DNA of 22,121 nucleotides from Myxococcales bacterium UBA5297 (lineage in GTDB: Bacteria; Myxococcota; Myxococcia; Myxococcales; UBA5297). Where the stretch lies: assembly GCA_002408385.1 (NCBI GenBank), contig DHSB01000192.1, positions 1 through 22,121 on the forward strand, given 5' to 3'. Below the pieces are notes generated by a model that had not been told where the DNA came from, searched no databases, and saw only the letters and a list, made by a program, of their open reading frames with translations. Shown piece by piece: positions 8,801-14,373 of this stretch. Position 1 is the stretch's first letter. Each line of letters begins with the position of its first letter. Position numbers and translations under genes: made by a program.

Positions 8801-9835
8801 AACGTCACCGGATCGGTCAGCGTCTATTTCGGAGGACCCCTTCCGCTTTCCTCAACAACGATGCCCGGACCAGCCCCGAATGCTTACTTCGGCGCAACAC
8901 TTGGCATCGCCGACATCGACGGCGACCACCATCCGGAACTATTCGTAAGGAACGGCACGCTTCTCGACGCGTATTCCTTCCCAGTCGGTCCGCCTGCAGT
9001 TCCTACGAAGCTCTTCTCCTTCAGCCCCCGCGGAACACTCGTTCGACAGCTTCCCGATATTAACGGCGACGGAGTTGCCGAAGTTGGCGTAGGAAACCAG
9101 CTCTTCAACAGCAGCAGCGGGCGCTTCCATGTCTTCTACGGAAGGAGCGACTGGTCGACGGTCATCCAGGGCGGCTTGGTCAGCCTCGATTCGGCCGACC
9201 TAATCATCACTGGATTGGAAAGCGGCGCCCGGCTCACAGGAACGGCAAGCTTCGCATTCCTCGAGGACATGGATGCGCCTGGCGAGCATGGAATCGTGCT
9301 CGGCGCATACGGCGCCAATCATGCCTACCTCTTCGCTACGGAAGACCTGCGGTCCCTGGGAAAGACTGCCGACACAACCCACGCCCGACAGCGCTTTGAG
9401 TTCGCCGGCGCCAATCGATTCGGATTCGCGTTGGCATTTGCGAAGGTAGACGGAGATGAGCTCGCCGACTTGCTCATCGGCGCCCCCTACTCCAGCTCCG
9501 TCTATCTCGCCAGGCAGAATACCCCCGGGCACTTTGATCAAGCCCATCTGCATTTCTCTGGCACGGGCGGATTCGGCACAAGTTTCGCCGCATCCGATCT
9601 TAATGGAGACGCCTATCCCGACCTGGCGGTCGGGGGCAATAGTTATTCCTCGACTCCGTTGTCGATCTTCTGGGCAACCAGCACGGGACTACCTGAAGCA
9701 CCCGGGAGCGTCGTCTGGGGCAACCCTTCGTTTAGCCAAGCAATCGAATCTGCCGACTACAACAATGACGGCCTGCCAGACCTTGCGATAGGAGAATTCG
9801 CCTATGAAAACGGCAACGTCCAACTCTTTTACTAA
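2840..9835 (+). CDS. Giant surface lipoprotein with Ig-like tandem repeats and C-terminal FG-GAP/VCBS beta-propeller
   Basis: This 2331-residue protein starts at ATG 2840, behind a good ribosome site (GGGGAAG). Its signal peptide ends at a lipobox-like ASAC, with Cys18 as the probable lipid-bearing residue. Residues about 25-1950 are beta-rich Ig-like modules, many with the TLTAxVxDxAGNPA signature and ending in TPP or APT linkers. Four units of about 199 residues begin at 340, 538, 738 and 937, each opening with GC and carrying a second Cys (RC or NC), a possible disulfide; a degenerate fifth starts near 1592. A VxDADxxxxGGQVD module occurs twice (near 1080 and 1735). Residues 1960-2331 hold about six or seven FG-GAP repeats with calcium-loop motifs DLNGDGVAD, DIDGDHHPE, DINGDGVAE, DLNGDAYPD and DYNNDGLPD. 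It is likely an outer-surface adhesin or scaffold. The 3' quarter has lower GC than the rest. Confidence 0.93.
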   Translation: MFRNLGIAVVFALVASACSCGKTEPTPPITSVALSQPADGATLTMRDDVANDVEGLQVNVRGSATGFAAGATAALALDGTETGQSIGLTDGSFSFAAVTIPAGAHVVAVTVGDGAVTNQASASVVFDDSPLPDSIEIAAPLGGTLNAKADLDPEQEALQTDVSVNSVMLTGGTVRLCLAAEGFVGNGDCKQAQGQVLGEPAALSTSGTTTFVGVTLPEGDLALTAEYEAENGEVLLSQTVPLVVDTIAPTLEFVSPRSGEMVGAQAFDVVLQTDAEANQRVTIESSTKPGEPFYDNVGADGSAVVFVSLEPGVQELTASLTDKAGNPATASIQLTVDLAGCLVELTAPPTGAHFYFNLANTTAAEGSLRTYTLSGSTENCAGGTVRVTKTVDSVSAELGSVIAAEDGSFSFVAALADGENNATLNVKVEGGLAPNDGVTLVYTADFTPPVISFAAPAEGQLITQQTTPVKLGTEGLEEGAAVVIESPEQTVTSHVTAGGEVVTVLSLALGPQTLTASASDRAGNPASRSIGVTVDVQGCDVEVSEPGLNAVFNLANAIVDDSVSPKTGTYLIVGHTDRCPNGLVRFTKAVGGASTDLGTVQADAQGDFSYLATFIDGETDAVLNIKIEAGLAPNDGVDLVYTADFTAPTVAFLAPLDGELLTTQTAEVQVQTTGLEEGASVSIASSPTQTVTATTDAAGRASATISLSLGQQTLTASVADAAGNPAEASISVTMDIDGCDVVVTSPTPAFVFNTVNSTVDSSVSPKTGTYEIVGHTTRCANGTVRFTKAVNGVSSELGTTQADDQGAFRYLATLVDGESGATLNVKVEAGLAPNDGVDITYSADFTPPTIAFVAPVQDELITAETTAVGLQTGGLEAGALVTIRSPAETVTANTDASGSASAILRLATGRQTLTAQVEDLAGNPATASVEILMDLEGCDVLVSDPAPGIVFNTANATVNDTANPKTGTYTVVGHTDRCPNGTVRLTKTVAGVATELGTVAADAQGDFSFPATFVDGEADATLNVRVEAGLAPNAGFDLGYTADFTPPSLVSALPELGTLTIVHPSNPNVGQPGFVADADPTSAGGQVDVALVVSGAGSISSTGTGNVAISGTTPAFSQTIDSNAQQTVSARVTFAEGFNGTATITLTDGAGNFVTGEWNVRVATAQLPTPTIALPSAGTVNVFRDLGGDRATYAVVQGNVTFSATPSGAQVYLCSNAPGLTGVGACNKPGFNEIAGTRQSPTGSNQFYSALRLPQGAQQLVAEMSDAVGAFTSSATVALTVDTVPPVVTSVVALEDTNSDGLLSGTELPPGQQAQIEVRVTGVPDGRQVTLYDGATVLPRVALAGGAATFLVTLSDGLHVLKASVTDLAGNPNESSSVSPPIVNEAATLQLHVDRTAPSISIPSPTFSVCNAAGDDMPSTPDCDLVLTASVGTGANRVTFGGPGNPTPAIIDAPFANNRATSRYQLGQGGPHTLTATVFDAAGNSREATRTFTVDTLPPTLRFLSPSEGETLGSQTFTVSLRATGAEAGRKVTVTSSVDGRTVGEGSVGTDELATFSVTVPDASQTLTASVSDLAGNPAVNALLNVQIDLVGCDINFTYPADANVTFNLNNAPNGEVVVTGISNRCPDTEVRFFAKVGTGPESLLGTRMTDGTGAFSFPHTFADGTVTEFIAELTSGPTNRGSFTARTDITAPTFTINSPVVAADRKLFVVAPTGNLNVRDGLVGYVPDADESLPGGQVDFDIAVSGGGAFDESTGGSLVIYRDGTPILSEGITTNGSVTLPVLTATLEQSFVGTVTVAVTDAAGNETVATFDTTVDVVPPEAPTVVMSDPGDGLFTRVLDLRRADIDVWIVAGGDDGPTAEASGWAFGYTTGTRLANAAFDDLAFDNTSITTNAPLAALTGAGQKANVELRGIPSLNILFVAPRALDSVGNRSPLEATEIDLMWPSERIEKQTTSPTPAYFGAYMASGDLNGDGVADLAVSAWSENNVTGSVSVYFGGPLPLSSTTMPGPAPNAYFGATLGIADIDGDHHPELFVRNGTLLDAYSFPVGPPAVPTKLFSFSPRGTLVRQLPDINGDGVAEVGVGNQLFNSSSGRFHVFYGRSDWSTVIQGGLVSLDSADLIITGLESGARLTGTASFAFLEDMDAPGEHGIVLGAYGANHAYLFATEDLRSLGKTADTTHARQRFEFAGANRFGFALAFAKVDGDELADLLIGAPYSSSVYLARQNTPGHFDQAHLHFSGTGGFGTSFAASDLNGDAYPDLAVGGNSYSSTPLSIFWATSTGLPEAPGSVVWGNPSFSQAIESADYNNDGLPDLAIGEFAYENGNVQLFY
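3857..5985 (+). repeat. Tandem in-gene repeats of about 597 bp (3.5 copies) encoding paired Ig-like domains
   Basis: Units start at 3857, 4451, 5051 and 5648, giving spacings of 594, 600 and 597 bases. Each encodes two Ig-like domains: a Cys-containing one (GCDVxV ... VFNxxNxTV ... PKTGTY ... GHTxRC ... GLAPNDGVDL ... TADFT) and a second (LITxxT ... QTLTA ... AGNPA). The last unit keeps only its first domain. Stretches such as cccgaagaccggcaccta are identical between units, pointing to fairly recent duplication. Confidence 0.85.
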
Positions 9836-9840
9836 GCCGC

Positions 9841-9960
9841 GCAGGCGCTACCACAAGCCATGCCTGCGTACCGAGCCGCTTGCTGGCCCGGTGGCGGGCC
9901 AGTGCCCGCCCTCAAATCCCGGCTGCGGTTGGAACCCTGATCCGGACGGGTAGCGGTTCC
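9841..9960 (+). promoter_or_regulatory. Three hairpins between the giant lipoprotein gene and the kinase gene
   Basis: The 136-base gap contains GCAGGC/GCCTGC (9841-9846 with 9862-9867), CTGGCCCG/CGGGCCAG with a GTGG loop (9883-9902), and GGAACC/GGTTCC (9931-9936 with 9955-9960). None has a T-tract, so they look more like processing, pausing or mRNA-stability elements than full terminators. They could lower expression of the downstream kinase and peptidase relative to the abundant surface protein. Confidence 0.4.
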
Positions 9961-9971
9961 GAGAAAAAGAA

Positions 9972-10724
9972 GTGTTCTTTCGCATCGCTGCAGGAATCGT
10001 TTGCTCGACCGAGAAGTCATCAGTTTTCGACCGTTTCCGAGTGCCGGTAGCCGAGTCATCTGAACCATTGGTTCAATTGCGGATCACGCAGGCGGAAGTT
10101 GGACGGGCCGGTCTTCCACTCGGAATGGCTGGCCGCCTTGGCACCTTTTCCGTCGATGGAGATCACCTCAGCTGCGCTTGCGACTGGAACTTCGATTCCA
10201 TCCGACTCGTCCTGCAGCTATGTTGCGCTCTCGGCGCATGGCGAACGGGGGGCGTGTTGCTTCATGGCGCGGGGCTGATTGCCTCCGACGACGCTTCAGT
10301 CCTCGCGCTTGCTCCATCGGGTGGAGGCAAGAGCACCCTGACTGACCTCGTCCGCCTGCGAAGCCTCAGTGACGAATGCGTAATCGCCCATCCGGGCCCC
10401 CCGCCAACGCTGGCGGGGACCGTCATTCGCAGCAGCGCTCGCAAGACTCCGTCTCTCGAGACACGTCCACTTCGCGCGCTTCTGCTGCTCGAGAAGTCGG
10501 TCCGCCCGTTCTACGAAAAGCTGCACTCCGCGGACGGACTCCGTGCGCTCGCGCATCAGGCGTTCCGCTTTCCCTCGGAGTTGGGAATGAAGGGGAGCGT
10601 ACTCAGCCGGTTGGCCCCGGTCGCGAACTCCGTTCCCACCTATCGCTTCGCCTTTCCAAAATCCGCTCAGGCTGATGACCTTTTGAGCTCCCTCCTCAAT
10701 GACCTGGCGAAAACGAATCCTTGA
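9972..10724 (+). CDS. HPr kinase-related P-loop protein (HprK-related kinase)
   Basis: This 250-residue protein starts at GTG 9972, eight bases after a purine-rich GAGAAAAAGAA run. The centre matches the HPrK/PEPCK-type kinase core: LLHGAG (97-101), then the Walker A loop APSGGGKST (114-122), then a LSDE segment (131-135) where HPr kinases carry an acidic, magnesium-binding pair. The later LRALLLLEKS segment (167-176) is also typical of HprK-related proteins. The N-terminal 90 residues form a separate, poorly conserved domain. Relatives include the lasso-peptide tailoring kinases that phosphorylate a serine on a peptide, and HprK-related kinase A, which is genetically linked to PqqD-like proteins. 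There is no HPr or PTS gene here, so classical catabolite control is unlikely. Its GC is much lower than that of the next gene. The substrate is unknown. Confidence 0.8.
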   Translation: MFFRIAAGIVCSTEKSSVFDRFRVPVAESSEPLVQLRITQAEVGRAGLPLGMAGRLGTFSVDGDHLSCACDWNFDSIRLVLQLCCALGAWRTGGVLLHGAGLIASDDASVLALAPSGGGKSTLTDLVRLRSLSDECVIAHPGPPPTLAGTVIRSSARKTPSLETRPLRALLLLEKSVRPFYEKLHSADGLRALAHQAFRFPSELGMKGSVLSRLAPVANSVPTYRFAFPKSAQADDLLSSLLNDLAKTNP

Positions 10725-11136
10725 AACCGCCGGGCTCGAGGCCGCGCTGCGAGAAATCGCGACCCCGAGCATGTCGCCCACCATCCGCCCGGGCGACACC
10801 ATCCGCTTCCGCCGCAATCGCCGCTCCCCGCACCCCGGCGAGATCTGGGTCTTCCACCGCGGCCCCCAGCACATCGTCCACCGCATCCTCTGGGTCCGCC
10901 CCGACGGCTCCGCCCTCTTCAAAGGCGACGCCTGCCACCGCACCGACGGCTTCATTCCCCGCCGCCAGCTCTTCGGCCCAGTCTCCGAGATCCGCCGCGG
11001 CGACCGCTGGCGCCCGGCCAACCGCCGCCGCGACCGCCTCCTCGGCCTCACCTACAGCCTGACCCGCACCGCCGCCTACCTCGCCGCCCGCCGCATCTTC
11101 CGACTCGGCAAGCGCTTGGCCGCTCGCGTGGAGTAG
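10699..11136 (+). CDS. S24/S26 family peptidase, Sec11/archaeal signal-peptidase-like
   Basis: This 145-residue protein has the signal-peptidase core. ATPSMSPTIRPGD (21-33) holds the probable nucleophile Ser24, and GEIWVF is the next strand. HIVHRILW (58-65) aligns with the IVHR box of eukaryotic/archaeal Sec11-type enzymes, where His (here His61) replaces the general-base Lys of bacterial SPase I. KGDACHRTDGF (75-85) supplies Asp77 and Asp83, like the GDNN..DD box, and LFGPV follows. No N-terminal membrane segment is visible; the C-terminal 45 residues are very basic and helical. The ATG at 10699 overlaps the kinase gene by 26 bases and has no ribosome site, so translational coupling is likely. 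Small S24/S26 proteases are seen in peptide-modification clusters. Cleavage of a PqqD-bound or kinase-modified substrate is an inference. Confidence 0.82.
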   Translation: MTWRKRILETAGLEAALREIATPSMSPTIRPGDTIRFRRNRRSPHPGEIWVFHRGPQHIVHRILWVRPDGSALFKGDACHRTDGFIPRRQLFGPVSEIRRGDRWRPANRRRDRLLGLTYSLTRTAAYLAARRIFRLGKRLAARVE

Positions 11137-11146
11137 GCCAGCTTCG

Positions 11147-11174
11147 TTGACCCGCCGACCCTCCGGGCTATCCT
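11147..11174 (+). promoter_or_regulatory. Sigma70-like promoter giving a leaderless EamA mRNA
   Basis: TTGACC (11147-11152) and TATCCT (11169-11174) are separated by 16 bases. The ATG at 11183 is only 8 bases past the -10, so the predicted start of transcription falls at or within two bases of the start codon, and no ribosome site exists. This supports a leaderless message and a promoter separate from the upstream operon. Confidence 0.55.
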
Positions 11175-11182
11175 GCCGCCCG

Positions 11183-12103
11183 ATGGACCTTCGCGCTCGC
11201 ACCTCACGCTTCGCTCAACCGACCCCGGTCCTTCTGTTTGCCACCGTCGGCTGGGCCCTCACCTACCCGCTCGTCAAGGACTCGCTCGCCCACACGAGCA
11301 CCGGCGCCTTCCTCACCGTCCGCTTCGCCGTGGGCGCGCTCACCGCGCTCCCTTTCGCCCTGCGCGCCGGCCTCGATCGCACCTCCGTTCTCCGCGGCGC
11401 CTTCCTCGGCCTGCTGTTGTGGCTCGGCTTCGCCCTCAACACCTGGGGCCTCGTCTTCACCACCGCGACCCGCACCGGCTTCATCACCAGCCTCTGCGTG
11501 GTGCTCGTGCCGGTCTTCGGCGTGCTCTTCTTTCGCCTGCGCGCTCACCTGGCCGCCTACCTGGGCGCCGGCCTCGCGACCGCGGGCCTGTTCGTCATGA
11601 GCGCTCCGAGCCTCTTCTCCGGCAGCGGCTCGCTCCTCGGCGACGGGCTGGTCACCGTCTCGGCGCTCGTCCTCAGCTTCCACCTCCTCTTCACCGGCCG
11701 CTTCGCTCCCAAGGTCAATCCGGCCGTCGCCGTTTTCGCGCAGATCGCCGTGGTCACGCTCCTCTCGGCGCTCTCCCTGCCGTTCGAAGAGGTCCGCTTC
11801 GAGCTCACGCCCGCGCTCGTCGGCACCATCCTCTTCACCGGCGTCTTCGCCTCGGCCCTCTTCGTGTACGGGCAGCTCTGGGCCCAGGCCCGCGTCAGCG
11901 CGGTGCGCGCCGCGCTCATCTTTACCCTCGAGCCCCTGCTCTCGGCGCTCTTCTCCCGGCTGCTGCTCGACGACCCGCTGCCGCCCACCACGATCGCCGG
12001 CGGCGGGCTCATCGTCGCCGCGGTCCTCGTCGGCGAGCTCTGGCCACGCCTCGCGGCCCGCCGTGCCGCCGTGCCCGCGAGGCCCGTGAGGCCCGCGCCG
12101 TGA
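11183..12103 (+). CDS. EamA/DMT-family transporter
   Basis: This 306-residue polytopic inner-membrane protein has about ten hydrophobic helices in two EamA halves. The first half includes GWALTYPLVKDSL, FLTVRFAVGAL, the NTWGLVFTTATRTGFITSL segment and VPVFGVLFF. The second includes GDGLVTVSALVLSFHLLFTGRF and VRAALIFTLEPLLSALFSRLLL, the classic last-but-one motif of the drug/metabolite transporter superfamily. Family members export amino acids, nucleosides or drugs; nothing in the sequence identifies the substrate here. I chose ATG 11183 rather than the upstream in-frame TTG 11147 because that TTG lies inside the putative -35 box. The stop overlaps the start of the exonuclease gene (GTGA), so the two form a translationally coupled pair. 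Confidence 0.92.
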   Translation: MDLRARTSRFAQPTPVLLFATVGWALTYPLVKDSLAHTSTGAFLTVRFAVGALTALPFALRAGLDRTSVLRGAFLGLLLWLGFALNTWGLVFTTATRTGFITSLCVVLVPVFGVLFFRLRAHLAAYLGAGLATAGLFVMSAPSLFSGSGSLLGDGLVTVSALVLSFHLLFTGRFAPKVNPAVAVFAQIAVVTLLSALSLPFEEVRFELTPALVGTILFTGVFASALFVYGQLWAQARVSAVRAALIFTLEPLLSALFSRLLLDDPLPPTTIAGGGLIVAAVLVGELWPRLAARRAAVPARPVRPAP

Positions 12104-13101
12104 CCGCCCCGAGCCCCCGACAGTCGCTCCGCGGCTTCGGCGTCGAGCGGGTGGGCAAGGCGATGCGCCTGCGCACCTCGCCGCTCTTCCTCGACGCGCC
12201 CTTCCCGACCGAGGTCTGCTTCGTCTCCCACGCCCATGCCGACCACATCGCCCGGCATGGGCAGACCATCGCCACGGCCCCGACCCTGCGGCTGCTCGAG
12301 CACCGGCTCAAGACCTCGACCACCGCGCTGCCGGTCCCCTACGGCAAGTCGTTCAAGCTCGGCGGCTTCTCGCTCAAGCTGCTCCCCGCGGGCCATGTCC
12401 TCGGCTCGGCGCAGCTTCTCGCCACCCGCGATGATGGCAAGCGCATCCTCTATACCGGCGACTTCAACCCGGTCCCCGCACTCGCGACCGAGGCCGCCGA
12501 GAGCGCGCGCTGCGAGGTGCTGATCATCGAATCGACCTTCGGGCACCCGCGCTTTCGCTTCCCGCCTCGCGACGATGTCTACGCGCAGATGCGGGCGTTC
12601 GCGCGCTCGACGATCTCCAAAGGAGGCACTCCGGTCTTCCTCGCCTACACGCTCGGCAAAAGCCAGGAGGCGATGCGCGTGCTCGCCGACGAGGGCCTGC
12701 CGCTCGTCGCCCATCCCTCGATAGCCGACATCTGCGAGATCTACGCGTCGTTCGGCCACTCGATTCCACATCGCAGGTTCAGCGGCACGATTGAAGAGGG
12801 CGAGGTCCTGTTCCTGCCGACGGGCCCGACGTCCCAGGTTCAGTCGGTCCCCAAGGCCCGTACGGCGATGCTCTCGGGCTGGGCGCTCGAGTCTGGGGCG
12901 CGGTATCGCTTCGGCACCGACGAGGCCTTCGCGCTCTCGGACCACGCCGACTTCGACGGGTTGCTCGGCTACGTCGAGGCGACCGGCGCCAAGCGGGTTC
13001 TCACGGTCCACGGTTATGCCAAGGAGCTCGCCGCTCTGCTTCGGGACCGCGGCCTCGACGCGCAGCCGTTCGAGCCACCGCGGCAGATGGAGTTGTTCTA
13101 G
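12100..13101 (+). CDS. Metallo-beta-lactamase-fold DNA exonuclease (SNM1/ligase-associated exonuclease-like)
   Basis: This 333-residue protein starts at GTG 12100 in a GTGA overlap with the EamA stop. It carries the MBL zinc-site series: SHAHADH (43-49), PAGHVLGSAQL (96-106, His99), YTGDFNP (118-124, Asp121), IESTFGHPRF (143-152) and SDHADF (280-285), plus TVHGY (302-306). The segment order and length match the ligase-associated DNA exonuclease family (TIGR04122-like), related to Artemis/SNM1 and CPSF-type beta-CASP nucleases. These often sit beside an ATP-dependent DNA ligase and an Lhr helicase in a DNA-repair operon. Here neither is in view, and the partner gene is a transporter. An RNase role in the same superfamily cannot be excluded by eye. 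All metal ligands appear intact. Confidence 0.88.
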   Translation: MTAPSPRQSLRGFGVERVGKAMRLRTSPLFLDAPFPTEVCFVSHAHADHIARHGQTIATAPTLRLLEHRLKTSTTALPVPYGKSFKLGGFSLKLLPAGHVLGSAQLLATRDDGKRILYTGDFNPVPALATEAAESARCEVLIIESTFGHPRFRFPPRDDVYAQMRAFARSTISKGGTPVFLAYTLGKSQEAMRVLADEGLPLVAHPSIADICEIYASFGHSIPHRRFSGTIEEGEVLFLPTGPTSQVQSVPKARTAMLSGWALESGARYRFGTDEAFALSDHADFDGLLGYVEATGAKRVLTVHGYAKELAALLRDRGLDAQPFEPPRQMELF

Positions 13102-13130
13102 CGGCGGCCCGGCCGGTGGGATTTGGAGTT

Positions 13131-13176
13131 GGGGAGCGGCGCCGCCGACGGTCGGCCTCACGCGCTCCCCCCCCCC
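13131..13176 (+). other. GC-rich hairpin and C10 homopolymer after the exonuclease gene
   Basis: GGGGAGCG (13131-13138) pairs perfectly with CGCTCCCC (13163-13170) around an internally structured loop, 30 bases after the exonuclease stop. It runs into ten consecutive C (13167-13176). It could slow or stop transcription but lacks a T-tract. The rest of 13102-13283 holds only a degenerate copy of the downstream 43-bp repeat (about 13217-13260). Confidence 0.4.
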
Positions 13177-13283
13177 GGTTGGGTGGCAGGCGCGTGCGCG
13201 GAACGGGACCAGAAGCATCGACCGCGTTGTGGAGAACGACTTTTGCGCGGTCAGAATCGCCTTAGGGGGCGATCAGAATGACT

Positions 13284-13735
13284 GGCGAGGTGCCCGAGAG
13301 TCGCTCGCGCGTCAACCAGAGAGTCCGGCGAGTGGCCCGAGGGTCGCTCGCGCGTCAACCAGAGAGTCCGGCGAGTGGCTTGAGAGTCGCTCGCGCGTCA
13401 GCCAGACAGTCCGGCGAGTGGCCCGAGGGTCGCTCGCGCGTCAACCAGAGAGTCCGGCGAGTGGCTCGAGGGTCGCTCGCGCGTCAACCAGACAGTCCGG
13501 CGAGTGGCTTGAGAGCCGTTTTTTCCCTCGACCAGAAAGACTGGCGAGTGGCTTGGGGGTCGCTTGCGCGTCGATCTGAGAGACCGGCGAGGTGCCCGAG
13601 GGCCGTTTGCACGTCAGCCAGAAAGAGCGGCGAGGTGCCCGTGAGCCGTTTGCACGGCGACCAGAACGACCGACGAGGTGCCCGAGAGTCGTTTGCACGT
13701 CAGCCAGAAAGATCGGCGAGGTGCTCGATGGTCGC
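13284..13735. repeat. 43-bp tandem repeat array (minisatellite), ten full units plus a partial
   Basis: Units start at 13284, 13327, 13370, 13413, 13456, 13499, 13543, 13586, 13629 and 13672, with a partial at 13715. All are 43 bp except the sixth (44 bp). Each opens GGCGAGTGGC or GGCGAGGTGC and ends CCAGA plus a short variable tail. Units 1-5 share CTCGCGCGTCA, units 8-10 share TTTGCACG, and 6-7 are intermediate. There are no unique spacers, so it is not CRISPR. Because 43 is not a multiple of three, long open frames across the array are by-products and not genes. Confidence 0.93.
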
Positions 13736-13803
13736 CTCTCGCGCTCTCGCGTATCGGGCGGGCGAGCATCGGTCTGTCCCTCGGTCCGCGAGCGGATGCG
13801 CTG

Positions 13804-14373
13804 TTACGGCCTGCAGGCCACCACCTTGTCGCCCCACAGGAGATCTCGGGCCGACGACATCAGGCAACCCGCCGTCGCTGCCCGCTCGAGGGCCCTCACC
13901 TCGTCGACCGTGATCACCCGCACGACGCCGCGGGAGGTCAGCGCGATCGAGCCGTCGCCGAGCATCTCGGCCGCGGAGACGACTTCGCCGTCCGCCTTTC
14001 GCACGAGCCCCGCCCTCTCGCCGACGCGAACGAGCTCGAGCTCTTCGACCGTCCCGGCTGGCGAGAGCCGCCGTAGGCGCAGGACGTCGCGCGACGCGCG
14101 AGAGACCTGAACCCCTTCCGCAGTCTCGGTGTTCTCGAGCGGGTTCTTTCCCGACCAGAACTCGATGACGTTGAGGACCACCGCGTCGCCGAAGGCCGCG
14201 AACTCGTAGACGGGGATGATGACCAAGCCCCAGAACAAGAGCGAGCGCAGGTACTCGTTCTCGATGCCGGCGTTGAACTCGTAGAGGTTCCGCACGAGCA
14301 GGAAGCTGCCGAAACAGCCGCTGAGCACCGACATCGAGGCGCACAGCGCCACCAGTCTGATCCGCCGCTTCAT
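13804..14373 (-). CDS. DUF3332 family lipoprotein
   Basis: This 189-residue protein has a lipoprotein signal peptide with lipobox LSGC (Cys20). One hydrophobic segment (about 43-58, RSLLFWGLVIIPVYEF) follows, then the DUF3332 hallmark VLNVIEFWSGKNPLE (67-80). The C-terminal half is a small beta-rich domain with LTSRGVVRVITVDEVRAL. ATG 14373 has an excellent ribosome site (GGAGGGAG, 5 bases away). The family is conserved but of unknown function; it is probably anchored to the periplasmic side of an envelope membrane. It is downstream of, and on the same strand as, the LEA14-like lipoprotein, separated by 363 bases. The 43-bp repeat array begins 69 bases beyond its stop. Confidence 0.87.
   Translation of the reverse strand: MKRRIRLVALCASMSVLSGCFGSFLLVRNLYEFNAGIENEYLRSLLFWGLVIIPVYEFAAFGDAVVLNVIEFWSGKNPLENTETAEGVQVSRASRDVLRLRRLSPAGTVEELELVRVGERAGLVRKADGEVVSAAEMLGDGSIALTSRGVVRVITVDEVRALERAATAGCLMSSARDLLWGDKVVACRP

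Noticed and set aside
10130..10150. Sigma-54 -24/-12 promoter like TTGGCACC
   Set aside because: It lacks the TTGC element at the right spacing and lies inside the kinase gene.
13284..13735. CRISPR array
   Set aside because: The units are fully repetitive with no unique spacers of constant length, there is no conserved direct repeat separated by variable DNA, and no cas gene is nearby.
12791..13913. Two long plus-strand frames running through the 43-bp array
   Set aside because: The array has no stops in several frames because 43 is not a multiple of 3 and it is GC-rich. The products are repeats of RVARGSLARQPESPASG with no ribosome site or known domain.
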